Counted from the first letter of the stretch, positions 9,301 through 18,496 are shown. The stretch is 33,094 bases of DNA from Planctomycetia bacterium (GCA_005776365.1 SXPK01000126.1:1-33094); one strand, 5' to 3'. Translations and numbers: made by a program. The notes: generated from the letters alone by a model not told the origin.

Positions 9301-9332
9301 CCCCTGGTTGTAGACCTTTGCAGACCGCATCG

Positions 9333-10790
9333 ATGAACTACATGTCCGAGCACGACTTCCAGCCGCCAGCGCCATTCCGGGTGTTCTGCAACCGCACCCT
9401 GAACATGCGCGCGATCCAGGCGATCGGGTTCGACATGGACTACACGCTCGTGCACTACGACGTGCCCGAGTGGGAGGCTCGTGCCTATGCGCACGTGCAG
9501 CAACGGCTGCTGCACAAAGGCCATCCGGTGGGGCATCTGCGCTTCGATCCAGGACTCTTCTCGCGCGGGCTGGTGATCGATCTCGAACTCGGCAACATCC
9601 TGAAGGCGAACCGGTTCGGCTACGTGGTCAAGGCAGCGCATGGCACGCAGGTGCTCGCGCACGACGAACAGCGCAAGGTCTACAGCCAGGTCTGGATCGA
9701 CCTCGGCGAGCCGCGCTGGGTGTTCTTGAACACCTTGTTCTCGCTGTCTGAGGCTTGCTTGTACAGCCAGATGGTCGAGCTCCTCGACGCGGGCAAGCTC
9801 GGCGAAATCGGCTACGGCGCGCTCTACGACCTCGTCAAGACGACGATGGACGCCGCGCATCTCGAAGGCGAACTGAAGGCCGAGGTCATCGCCGACCCGG
9901 AACGCTTCGTCGACGTGGACGCCAACCTACCGCGCGCGCTGCTCGACCTGAAGCAAGCGGGAAAGCGACTGTTCCTCGCGACCAACAGCGAGTGGCACTA
10001 CACCAAACCGATGATGGAGTTCACGTTCGACCGCTTCCTGGGCAAGGGCGCCTGGGAGCAGTTGTTCGAACTGACCATCGTGCAATCGCGGAAGCCGTCG
10101 TTCTTCGACAACGCGAGCCCATTCTTTGGCATCGACGCCAGCGGCAGCGTTGTCGACGGCAAGCACGCACTCCGCGCCGGAGGCCGTTATCGCGGCGGCA
10201 ACGCACGACTCGTGCAGGAGTATCTGGGTTGCGGCGGCGAGTCGATCCTCTACGTCGGCGACCACATGTATGCCGACGTGCACGTGAGCAGCCGCATCCG
10301 GCGCTGGCGCACTGCGTTGGTCCTACGTGAACTGGAGACGGAGATCGCACACGAGCAGGCATTCGCGCAACGGCAGCAGGAGCTCATGGAGCTGATGCGG
10401 CAGAAAGAGCGCCTGGACCGCGAACAGGCGCAACTGCGGCTCTGCCTCCAACGCGCCGAGCGACACCAGCCGTTGCCGGAAGGACTGCCTCAAAGCATGC
10501 GCCCAGGAGCACATGGTTTGCAGCCGATCCACGAGCGGCTGCGGGAACTCAGGCAAGCAGGTGAGCATCTCGACCACACCATCTCTCCGTTGGCCAAACT
10601 CGCCGGCGAGATCGGGCACCCGCGCTGGGGCCCACTGATGCGAGCGGGCAACGACAAGAGCCAGCTGGCGCGACAAATCGAAACGCACGCCGATCTCTAC
10701 ATGTCGAGGGTGTCCAACCTGCTGCACCTGACGCCGTTTGGGTATCTGCGCGCGGGCCGCGGCGCGCTGCCGCACGACCCGACGCGCTGA
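9333..10790 (+). CDS. HAD-IG family 5'-nucleotidase (eukaryotic cytosolic purine 5'-nucleotidase-like)
   Basis: HAD motif IGFDMDYTLVHY; RLFLATNSEWHYTKPMMEFTF; SILYVGDHMYADV; coiled C-terminus. Confidence 0.9.
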   Translation: MNYMSEHDFQPPAPFRVFCNRTLNMRAIQAIGFDMDYTLVHYDVPEWEARAYAHVQQRLLHKGHPVGHLRFDPGLFSRGLVIDLELGNILKANRFGYVVKAAHGTQVLAHDEQRKVYSQVWIDLGEPRWVFLNTLFSLSEACLYSQMVELLDAGKLGEIGYGALYDLVKTTMDAAHLEGELKAEVIADPERFVDVDANLPRALLDLKQAGKRLFLATNSEWHYTKPMMEFTFDRFLGKGAWEQLFELTIVQSRKPSFFDNASPFFGIDASGSVVDGKHALRAGGRYRGGNARLVQEYLGCGGESILYVGDHMYADVHVSSRIRRWRTALVLRELETEIAHEQAFAQRQQELMELMRQKERLDREQAQLRLCLQRAERHQPLPEGLPQSMRPGAHGLQPIHERLRELRQAGEHLDHTISPLAKLAGEIGHPRWGPLMRAGNDKSQLARQIETHADLYMSRVSNLLHLTPFGYLRAGRGALPHDPTR

Positions 10791-10794
10791 GGCA

Positions 10795-11649
10795 ATGCCC
10801 CGTTTGTTCCGTCTGCTGCGTCCGATGGCCGTCGCATGCGTGGTGACGACAGGATTCGTGTTGGTGTGGTGCCTTGCAGCGTGCAGAACACACCGGGAAC
10901 CACCGAACATCGAATGGTTCGACGGCGAACCACGCGGCCACTCGCACAACGACTATGGTCGCCGGGTGCCGCTGCACGAAGCTCTGCGCCACGGGTTCTG
11001 CAGCGTTGAAGCAGACGTGTTTCTGCGCAACGGCGCGCTGCTCGTCGGTCACGACGAGTGGATGCTGCATCCGAGTCGAACGCTGGAGTCGCTTTACCTC
11101 GATCCGCTTCGAGAGCGCGTCCACCAAAACGGCGGCACGGTTCATGGTGACGGCAGGACCTTTCTGCTGCTGGTAGACATCAAGCAAAGGGGCGAGGAGG
11201 TCTACGCCGAACTGCGAAGGGCGCTGGCCGAACGCCGCGAGTTGCTGACTACCTTCTCCGGCACGAGCGTCGATGCGGGCGCAATCACCGTCGTGCTTTC
11301 AGGAAATCGCCCCATCACCAGGGTCGCGAACGAGGCCACGCGGCTTGTTGCAATCGACGGACGGCTCGCGGACCTCGATCGCAACCCACCATCGTCGCTC
11401 GTGCCACTGGTGAGCGCTCCCTGGACCGGGACCTTTGCCTGGGACGGACGCGCAGAGATCCCGCCGAACGAACTGTCGATGCTTCGATCGCTCGCGAACA
11501 GAGCAAAGGCGCAGGGCCGAATGCTCCGCTTCTGGGGCGCGCCCGACCTGCCCCCTGCGTGGGCCGCGCTGCGCAGCGCAGGGGTGAACTGGATCAACAC
11601 AGATCGCCCTGGCGACTTTGCCGCGTGGGATTCGAAGACGTCGCGCTGA
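10795..11649 (+). CDS. GDPD/PLC-like phosphodiesterase lipoprotein (Aim6-type HSHNDY family)
   Basis: Lipobox-like CLAAC; RGHSHNDYGRRVPLHEALRHGFCSVEADVFLRNGALLVGHD; ends VNWINTDRPGDF. Confidence 0.8.
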   Translation: MPRLFRLLRPMAVACVVTTGFVLVWCLAACRTHREPPNIEWFDGEPRGHSHNDYGRRVPLHEALRHGFCSVEADVFLRNGALLVGHDEWMLHPSRTLESLYLDPLRERVHQNGGTVHGDGRTFLLLVDIKQRGEEVYAELRRALAERRELLTTFSGTSVDAGAITVVLSGNRPITRVANEATRLVAIDGRLADLDRNPPSSLVPLVSAPWTGTFAWDGRAEIPPNELSMLRSLANRAKAQGRMLRFWGAPDLPPAWAALRSAGVNWINTDRPGDFAAWDSKTSR

Positions 11650-11713
11650 GCCAGCGAGGAATCTCGCCACATCGGCCCTAAGCCCCGCCGCCCTTGGCCC
11701 GAGTGCATATGGG

Positions 11714-11739
11714 CCTGACCGTCAGGCAACTTAGGTTGC
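11714..11739. promoter_or_regulatory. Short palindrome plus hairpin immediately upstream of the 11744 ORF
   Basis: CCTGAC-C-GTCAGG (11714-11726) and GCAAC-TTAG-GTTGC (11726-11739). Confidence 0.35.
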
Positions 11740-11743
11740 GACC

Positions 11744-12934
11744 ATGGCAATTCGCACCAAGCTGCGACTGGAACAGCGAGTCCAGCATGCGGCCGAACTC
11801 ATGCAGCAGTTCGCAGAGCGCACGCGTATCGAGCAGGGCGGTCCCGAAGCACGGCGCTACTTGTGGACTGACTCCTTTGCGGTGTGCAACTTCTTGTCGT
11901 TGCAGCGAGCCACAGGGGAGCCGCGTTGGGAACGCTTGGCCTTGCGGCTCGTCGATCGTGTGCACGCGACGCTTGGTCGCCATCGTCCGGACGATCCACG
12001 GAAGGGGTGGATCAGCGGGCTTCCCGAGCTCGAAGGCCGTGCGCACCCGACTCGAGCGGGCCTGCGCATCGGCAAGCCACTTCCAGAGCGTCGTGCGTCC
12101 GAACCCGCCGATCCTCGCATCGAATGGAACCGCGACGGGCAGTATTTCCACTACATGACGCGCTGGATGCATGCGCTGACGCGAGTCTCGATCGAGACCG
12201 GAAGACAAGAGCCGCTTGCGCAGGCAATCGAACTCGCCGAAGCAGGACATCACGGTTTCGTCGTCCGCGACCAGGACGGCGGCATGCGGATGCGCTGGAA
12301 AATGAGCATTGATCTCGAGCGACCGATCGTTGCTTCGATGGGTCAGCATGACGCGCTCGATGGCTGGACGACCGGCATGGAGGCACTCGGCGTGGCACAA
12401 CGCCTGCACTCGGAGGCCGACGTAGGTGGCCTCGCTGCTGCAGTTCGAGACTGGCGCGTCATCAGCTCCCGCGTCGATCCGTCCACCACCGATCCACTGG
12501 GAATCGGCACGGTGCTGACCTGCGCAGGTTTCGTCGCCCAATGGCTTGCGCGGGGCGAAGGCGTCGCTCCGCAAGAACTCGAAGCCCTCGTCCGCTCGGC
12601 AGCGCGATCCCTCGACCTACTGATCCAGAGCGAGGCACTGACGCAGCCTGCCACGCATCGTCTGCCGTTCCGAGAGATCGGTCTCGGGATCGGATTGCGT
12701 GCCCTGCCGCATGTGCTACGAGCCCTGCACCGTCGCGACCTGACTGCACGGACGCGCATCGCGATCGACGACGCGCTCACGGCGCTGCAAGAACATGAGC
12801 CGCGCGCCGACGAGATCGAGCACGACTGGCTCGATTCATCGCATCACGCCTTGCCGAGTTGGTTCCAACATCTCGACATCAACACGGTGATGCTCGCTAC
12901 GAGCTTGCTTCCGACGGTGTTCCTCGAGGCTTGA
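11744..12934 (+). CDS. Protein of unknown function (396 aa), possibly an alpha/alpha-toroid-like fold
   Basis: Long ORF in a gene-sized gap, reads protein-like (RRYLWTDSFAVCNFLSL, RDGQYFHYMTRWMHALTRVS, QHDALDGWTTGMEALG). Family not recognised with certainty. Confidence 0.75.
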   Translation: MAIRTKLRLEQRVQHAAELMQQFAERTRIEQGGPEARRYLWTDSFAVCNFLSLQRATGEPRWERLALRLVDRVHATLGRHRPDDPRKGWISGLPELEGRAHPTRAGLRIGKPLPERRASEPADPRIEWNRDGQYFHYMTRWMHALTRVSIETGRQEPLAQAIELAEAGHHGFVVRDQDGGMRMRWKMSIDLERPIVASMGQHDALDGWTTGMEALGVAQRLHSEADVGGLAAAVRDWRVISSRVDPSTTDPLGIGTVLTCAGFVAQWLARGEGVAPQELEALVRSAARSLDLLIQSEALTQPATHRLPFREIGLGIGLRALPHVLRALHRRDLTARTRIAIDDALTALQEHEPRADEIEHDWLDSSHHALPSWFQHLDINTVMLATSLLPTVFLEA

Positions 12935-12968
12935 GCCGGCTCGCGCTGCGCCGCTGAGCAGGGCCACG

Positions 12969-13000
12969 GGCGGCGGCCGCGACTCTTGGCGACCGCCGCC
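12969..13000. terminator. Hairpin between convergent genes
   Basis: GGCGGCGGCCGC (12969-12980) / GCGACCGCCGCC (12989-13000), one C.A mismatch, 8-nt loop. Confidence 0.55.
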
Positions 13001-13018
13001 GGGCTGAAGCAAACTCTC

Positions 13019-13480
13019 TCACATCGAACGGATCGGGACCCTCTGCGTGGATTGCGGCTGCCGCTTCTGGATTCGAATCTCGAGCACGCCGTTGCGGAAC
13101 ATGGCCGTGATGGCCTCGGTATCCAACGTGGCGTCACTCGGGACCTCGAACCGGCGCTCGAAGGTTTCACGCGAGGTCTCGATGCGGAGGTAGCGCCTCT
13201 CTTCGCTCTCCGCCAAGTCTGCACGATGCCCGCGCACCAGGAGCTGGTCGTCCGTTAGTCGGACCTCGACCTCAGAAGGGTCGAACCCCGGCAGTTCCAT
13301 GGTCACGAGGTAATCGCGCGCGGTCTCGGCAATGTCCGCTCGCGGCAGCCATCGCCCTTCGAACAGGGCTTGGTCTGCCGTGTCATCGCGCAGCATTGTC
13401 CGAAGCCAATCGAGCGGAGCAGCCATACGGGCCTCGGGGTCATTCCGCCCGGTCCGCATCCACTTCTGGAATGGCGTCAT
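13019..13480 (-). CDS. Small heat-shock protein, Hsp20/alpha-crystallin family
   Basis: From MTPFQKWMRTG; WLPRADIAETARDYLVTMELPGFDPSEVEVRLTDDQLLVRGHR...RRFEVPSDATLDTEAITAMFRNGVLEIRIQK (AxxxNGVL-like motif). SD GAGGAG (13492-13487 on minus) 6 nt before ATG. Confidence 0.95.
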   Translation of the reverse strand: MTPFQKWMRTGRNDPEARMAAPLDWLRTMLRDDTADQALFEGRWLPRADIAETARDYLVTMELPGFDPSEVEVRLTDDQLLVRGHRADLAESEERRYLRIETSRETFERRFEVPSDATLDTEAITAMFRNGVLEIRIQKRQPQSTQRVPIRSM

Positions 13481-13486
13481 GATCTG

Positions 13487-13554
13487 CTCCTCTCGTTGAA
13501 CAAGGCCCGGGACGCCGCGAAGCGCCCGGACTAACCGAAGTGACAACGGAGGAG
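13487..13554 (-). promoter_or_regulatory. Candidate 5'-UTR RNA switch sequestering the hsp20 SD
   Basis: On minus RNA: CUCCUCCGUUG (13554-13544) pairs with CAACG-A-GAGGAG (13498-13487), 11 bp with one bulged A; inner hairpin at 13529-13507. Confidence 0.55.
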
Positions 13555-13681
13555 AGGTGGTTCCCTTTCTGCGTCCAGGTGCGGCACCAACGTCGGCACA
13601 GTGATCCCCCCGTGAGTAGTCGGTTTGCCCAGGTTCATGCGCTCGCTTGCGATGGCGGGCCCCGCTGTCCACGATCGCCGC

Positions 13682-15424
13682 ATGCGAACGAAGCCGACGA
13701 TCCGCGCCAACGAGCAAGGCGTGCCGGTGCTCGGCCCCGGCTGTGCCGCGGCAATCGTGGCCACGGTGGCGCTCGCTTTCTCGCGCGGCTTGTCCGGCGG
13801 CTTCGTCTACGACGACCTGACTCTGCTCGCACAGAATCCGGCGCTGCACGACGCGACCGACTACACGACGATTTGGACTGCGCCGCTTTGGGGCGAGCAA
13901 CTCGGGCACTGGCGGCCGCTCACGGCGCAGCTGTTTGCGTTCTCTTGGTCGCTGACTCCTGGCTCTGCCCTTGGCATCCATGCAGTCGCGCTCGTGCTTC
14001 ACGTGCTGGCAGCGATCGCGGCCGCCCGCATCGCGCTCTCACTCACGCTACCGCGCGCATTCGCAGTCCTTGGCGCACTGTTGTTCGCGCTGCATCCGGC
14101 CAATGCCGAAACCGTCGGCTGGTGCGCGTCGCTCAACGACGCACTGCTATGCGCGTGCTCGATCGGCGCACTCGACCAGTGGCTTCGTTGGCGGATCACC
14201 GGCGCCAAGTCTGCGCTCGCGGCTGCCCACGTTCTCGCGGCGGCAGCGATGCTCGCAAAGGAAGCGGGCGCGCTGACTCCGGTGCTGCTGCTCGCCACGG
14301 ATGTCGTGCTCGGCCGAACCAAGCTCGTGGCTCGATCTGCCCCGACTTTGCTATTGCTCGTCGTCGCCTGGCTCGTGGCGCGCACGCTCGTGTTCGGCGA
14401 CCTGGCGGCAGGGTTTGACCGCACGACGTTCACACACCCAGGATCGACACTAGCCAACGCCGCGTCGGTCGGCACCGGCCTGCTGCGGCGCCTTGCGTTG
14501 CCGCTGCGCGCCGACATGTTCGAGGGGCCAGCGCACGTAGGCATGATCTCCTTCGCCATTGCCCTCGCCCTTGTCGCAGCATTGGCGGCGTTCGCCTGGC
14601 GCCGTGGACCGGCTGGCCGCGTCGCGTGTGTGCTGATCGGCACGAGCTTGCTACCGCCGATCCTCGCCGTGCAGAACCTGGGTCCGTATCCAGTCGCCGA
14701 CCGCTACCTCGCGCTCGCAACCGTCGGTCTCGGCCTTGCGATCGCGAATGGCGCGGCGCGCCACGGCGCGACAGTTCGAGGCACGATGTGTGCCCTCGTT
14801 GCGATCTACGCCATCGCGACCTGGATACGATTGCCGCACTGGCACGACCAGGAGACCTTCATCTCACGCTCGCTCGCCGCTCGCCCTGACGAACCACGAT
14901 TGCATCTCATGCGCGGCACTCTGCTGCTCGAACGTGCGCAGTCCGGCGATGCTGCCGCGATCGAACCGGCCACCACCGCATTGCAGAATGCCAAACGTCT
15001 CCTCGGTGACGAACTCGTGCGCCAGGACGAGCTCGCTTCGCTCCGCCGCGATGTCGCAGTCGCGCTTGCTTGGACTTCGATGTTCGCAACGAGTCCTTCC
15101 GGGCAGCCCGACTGGGCAAGGGTGGAACGCGAGTTCCTGTTCGTAACGGCCAACTGGCCCGACCGAGCCGATGCTTGGGTCGGACTCGGCGTCGCACGCG
15201 CCGCGAGCGGGCAACTCGAGGCCGGCATACGCGACCTGCAACACGCGGTGCAACTCGATCCCGGCGCACCCGCCGCGCGCTTCAACCTCGCCAAGGTCTT
15301 GCACTTGGAGGGCAGCCTGCAAGGCGCCGAGGAACAGCTGCGCGAAGCGCTGCGCATTCGGCCGGGTGACCCCCAAGCCAGTGCCCTGCTAGAGGAAGTC
15401 CTGCGTCAACGACAGCGGCGATAG
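13682..15424 (+). CDS. TMTC-like / GT-C-type integral membrane protein with C-terminal TPR repeats
   Basis: FVYDDLTLLAQNPAL..., WRPLTAQLFAFSW, ALHPANAETVGWCASLNDAL, many TM segments, then TPR-like ADAWVGLGVARAASGQLEAGIRDLQHAVQLDPGAPAARFNLAKVLHLEGSLQGAEEQLREALRIRPGD. Confidence 0.85.
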   Translation: MRTKPTIRANEQGVPVLGPGCAAAIVATVALAFSRGLSGGFVYDDLTLLAQNPALHDATDYTTIWTAPLWGEQLGHWRPLTAQLFAFSWSLTPGSALGIHAVALVLHVLAAIAAARIALSLTLPRAFAVLGALLFALHPANAETVGWCASLNDALLCACSIGALDQWLRWRITGAKSALAAAHVLAAAAMLAKEAGALTPVLLLATDVVLGRTKLVARSAPTLLLLVVAWLVARTLVFGDLAAGFDRTTFTHPGSTLANAASVGTGLLRRLALPLRADMFEGPAHVGMISFAIALALVAALAAFAWRRGPAGRVACVLIGTSLLPPILAVQNLGPYPVADRYLALATVGLGLAIANGAARHGATVRGTMCALVAIYAIATWIRLPHWHDQETFISRSLAARPDEPRLHLMRGTLLLERAQSGDAAAIEPATTALQNAKRLLGDELVRQDELASLRRDVAVALAWTSMFATSPSGQPDWARVEREFLFVTANWPDRADAWVGLGVARAASGQLEAGIRDLQHAVQLDPGAPAARFNLAKVLHLEGSLQGAEEQLREALRIRPGDPQASALLEEVLRQRQRR

Positions 15425-15487
15425 GCGCCCGGACAAAGATCGTCAGCTACCCACTCAGGGTCGGAGTCGCCTGACGCCGAAGAGGGA

Positions 15488-15507
15488 GCACCGCGAACTC
15501 GCGGTGC
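15488..15507. terminator. Perfect 8-bp hairpin with tetraloop, ends 6 nt before the 15514 start codon
   Basis: GCACCGCG (15488-15495)-AACT-CGCGGTGC (15500-15507); preceded by CGTCAG (15441-15446)/CTGACG (15471-15476). Confidence 0.45.
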
Positions 15508-15513
15508 CAACGC

Positions 15514-16662
15514 ATGCTTGTCCCCCGCCCCGCCGCAGCCCCTGCTCGTCACCATGCGCCGCGCGTCGCCGCCGGCATCGTGATCGTCACCGGCAGCTCC
15601 GGGTTGGTCGGCGCGGCAGCCGTGCGCCGGTTCGACGCGCTTGGGCATCGGGTGGTTGGCATCGATAACGACCTTCGCAGCTACTTCTTTGGTAGCGGCG
15701 CATCGACGTCGTGGAGCACCTTGCGCCTGCGCGAGGACCTGCCGGGCTACGACCATCGCGTCGTCGACATCCGCGACGAACGTGCGATCGACACCGTTTT
15801 CAGCGAGTTCGGCGCCGACATCCAGGCAGTGATCCACTGCGCCGGCCAGCCATCGCACGACTGGGCCGCGCGCGAACCGCACACCGATTTTTCGGTGAAC
15901 GCAACAGGAACGCTCGTGCTGCTCGAAGCCGCACGCAAGCGCTGTCCAAAGGCGGCGTTTGTGTTCACGTCCACCAACAAGGTCTACGGCGACGCACCCA
16001 ACCGCCTGCCCATGGTCGAGACGCCAACGCGCTGGGAACTCGACCCGCTGCACCCATTCGCGGAGCACGGCATCGACGAGAGCATGAGCATCGACCAGTC
16101 AATGCACTCGTTGTTCGGCGCATCGAAGCTGGCTGCCGACGTGATGGTCCAAGAGTACGGCCGCTACTTTGGCATGCGCACTGGCGTGTTCCGCGGCGGC
16201 TGTCTGACGGGCCCTGGCCACGCCGGCGCGGAACTGCACGGCTTCCTGGCGTGGCTGATGAAGTGCACCCGCGACGACATCCCCTATGTCGTGCACGGCC
16301 ATGGCGGCAAGCAAGTGCGCGACAACATCCATGCAGACGACCTCGTCGCCTGCTTCGAACACTTCGTGCGTTCGCCGCGCTGCGGCGAGGTCTACAACAT
16401 CGGGGGCGGCCGAGCCTCCAACTGCTCGATGCAGGAAGCGATCACGATGTGCGAGGCGATCGCCGGGAAGCCGCTCGAACGGACCTACGCCGCGACGGAG
16501 CGCCAGGGTGATCACCGTTGGTGGATCAGCGACACGCGCAAGTTCCGCTTGCACTACCCCGCGTGGAGGCCGCGCCATAGCCTGCGTGAGACCCTCGTGC
16601 AGATACGCGACGAGCTGGAGCAGCGCGCCTCGAGCGCGCGCGCAAGAGCTGTCGCGCACTGA
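15514..16662 (+). CDS. NAD-dependent epimerase/dehydratase, CDP-paratose 2-epimerase-like SDR
   Basis: [16 protein letters not shown] (Rossmann), [76 protein letters not shown]. The start may be further downstream. Confidence 0.88.
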   Translation: MLVPRPAAAPARHHAPRVAAGIVIVTGSSGLVGAAAVRRFDALGHRVVGIDNDLRSYFFGSGASTSWSTLRLREDLPGYDHRVVDIRDERAIDTVFSEFGADIQAVIHCAGQPSHDWAAREPHTDFSVNATGTLVLLEAARKRCPKAAFVFTSTNKVYGDAPNRLPMVETPTRWELDPLHPFAEHGIDESMSIDQSMHSLFGASKLAADVMVQEYGRYFGMRTGVFRGGCLTGPGHAGAELHGFLAWLMKCTRDDIPYVVHGHGGKQVRDNIHADDLVACFEHFVRSPRCGEVYNIGGGRASNCSMQEAITMCEAIAGKPLERTYAATERQGDHRWWISDTRKFRLHYPAWRPRHSLRETLVQIRDELEQRASSARARAVAH

Positions 16663-16717
16663 GCCGACGGTTCATCACGCTGCTGTCACCAAGGGGCTTG
16701 GCCGTATGCTCGCCACG

Positions 16718-18496
16718 ATGAACGGCACCGCGTCCTCGCGCTCACTGGGCCTGGCCCTCTCATGCATGTCGCTCGCCGCGTGCTCCTCGCAAGCGCCGCA
16801 ACCGAAGCAGGAAGCCCGCCCTGCGCACCCGCTGATGGCCAGGAGCGAAGGCGTGGAACGCATCCTGACGCTGACGACCAAGGACTGCGACGGTCACTTC
16901 GGAGTCGACGTGATCCGGCGGCCGCGCCGCGACGATTCGACCGGTGAAATGCGCGACGACTGGCTGTTCGCAACCGCGGCAGGTCCGGTCTGCTATGCCG
17001 CGCTGCTCGATGACGAATGGAACATCCGCGCCGAGACGACCTGGACCGTGACTGGCCAGAGCGTGCCGTGGTCCGACGTGAAACTCTTCCGCTGGCGCGA
17101 TGCGAACGGCAAGGACCGCGACTTCGTCTACTACTGCTCGCGTGGCACGCCGCTGCTCGAGATCACCGAGGTCACCGACTTCCCGACAGTGCGCACGACG
17201 ACGATGCAGATCGACCCTGGTCTGCCGGTCAAGGTCTTTGGCGCGCACACGCTGCAAGTCCACGCCGAGCGCGGCGTGCTCGTGCTGAACGGTGTGCACG
17301 TCGAAGCAGAACCGATGCCCGCGCCTTTGACGCACGCGGCGGCTCCAGCGTTGTTCTACGACATCGCCACCGACCCGATGGCGCCGCAGCGGTTGTCGAT
17401 GTTCGTCGGACCCGACGCCGGCGACCAGACACTCTTCGACAGCCAGTTTCTGACTCTCGACGGCAAGGACATCTGGGCCCCAACCATTGCGCAACCACTG
17501 CGCGGGCCGCAGTCCTACTTCGCGTTCTATGCATTTGAAGACGCGCGCAAGATGGATCGCGTCAACCGGATCACGCTGTACGCGAAGCCAGCTACGGGTT
17601 CTTTCCACAACGTCGTGCAGCTGCTGCCTACACCCGACGGCCGCCAACGGCTTGCCGCAGGCTTCGAGGCGTGGGCCTTCGCTGCCAAGCCTGGCCAGCC
17701 GATTTCAAAGTGCGGCATCTTGGACTACACGAACTTGCAGAAGGGCGAGATGCCCGGACACGTCGCGTGGCTCTTCGATGACCACAATCTGGCGCATGCG
17801 ACGCACAACCCGGCGTTTCGCATGGTGGAGCACAAGAGCCACACCTACGACGTCGTCCCTCTCGCGCACTTCACCGGTGGTTACTACGTCTACGAATGCG
17901 ATGAGGACCAGAGCAGCGTCAAGCGGCTCGCGCACGTTCCGGTCGCCAACGGACTGCCGGGCGAAGGCGCGGGCAAGCGCCATCCGCGCATGTCGATCGG
18001 CGAGTGGCTCCGCTGCTACAACGGCGCGTGGGACGTCGTGGCGACGCCCATAGGCGACCTCTGCAGTTCAACGGACCTCGAGGCCTCGTATTTGATCGAG
18101 CCGACGCTCGGCTTCGTGCGCCAATTCGGCACGCACATCGCTCGCGACGGAGTGGTGCCGCGCATCCACCTCATCACCGGCGTTCCGACGCACGGCGAAT
18201 CGATGCGCATTGCAGTGACCGGCGTGAAGAACGGCGACACCGTGCGTTTGCTGATGGCCTCGCGCTCCGTCAGCGCACCGACGACGCACGCTGAAATCGG
18301 CGCGCTTTGGATCGACGACGATGCTCGCGTCGCCGACCTCGTCGCGAGTTCGTCCGGGGACACGATCGAGTTCACTCTCGATCGCGCGCCTCCCTGCTCG
18401 CAAGCGTGGATGGTCGCGTTTGTCGAAAACCCGACCGGCGGGCGCACGCTTGCCAAGTCGCCGACCGCGACGGTCCGGATTCGGGCAGCCAAGTAA
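16718..18496 (+). CDS. Putative lipoprotein of unknown function (~592 aa)
   Basis: From MNGTASSRSLGLALSCMSLAACSS (lipobox SLAAC; alternative ATG 16706); long protein-like sequence with no recognised family. Confidence 0.7.
   Translation: MNGTASSRSLGLALSCMSLAACSSQAPQPKQEARPAHPLMARSEGVERILTLTTKDCDGHFGVDVIRRPRRDDSTGEMRDDWLFATAAGPVCYAALLDDEWNIRAETTWTVTGQSVPWSDVKLFRWRDANGKDRDFVYYCSRGTPLLEITEVTDFPTVRTTTMQIDPGLPVKVFGAHTLQVHAERGVLVLNGVHVEAEPMPAPLTHAAAPALFYDIATDPMAPQRLSMFVGPDAGDQTLFDSQFLTLDGKDIWAPTIAQPLRGPQSYFAFYAFEDARKMDRVNRITLYAKPATGSFHNVVQLLPTPDGRQRLAAGFEAWAFAAKPGQPISKCGILDYTNLQKGEMPGHVAWLFDDHNLAHATHNPAFRMVEHKSHTYDVVPLAHFTGGYYVYECDEDQSSVKRLAHVPVANGLPGEGAGKRHPRMSIGEWLRCYNGAWDVVATPIGDLCSSTDLEASYLIEPTLGFVRQFGTHIARDGVVPRIHLITGVPTHGESMRIAVTGVKNGDTVRLLMASRSVSAPTTHAEIGALWIDDDARVADLVASSSGDTIEFTLDRAPPCSQAWMVAFVENPTGGRTLAKSPTATVRIRAAK

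Noticed and set aside
13481-13681. CIRCE element (TTAGCACTC-N9-GAGTGCTAA) upstream of hsp20
   Set aside because: No sequence resembling either arm found.
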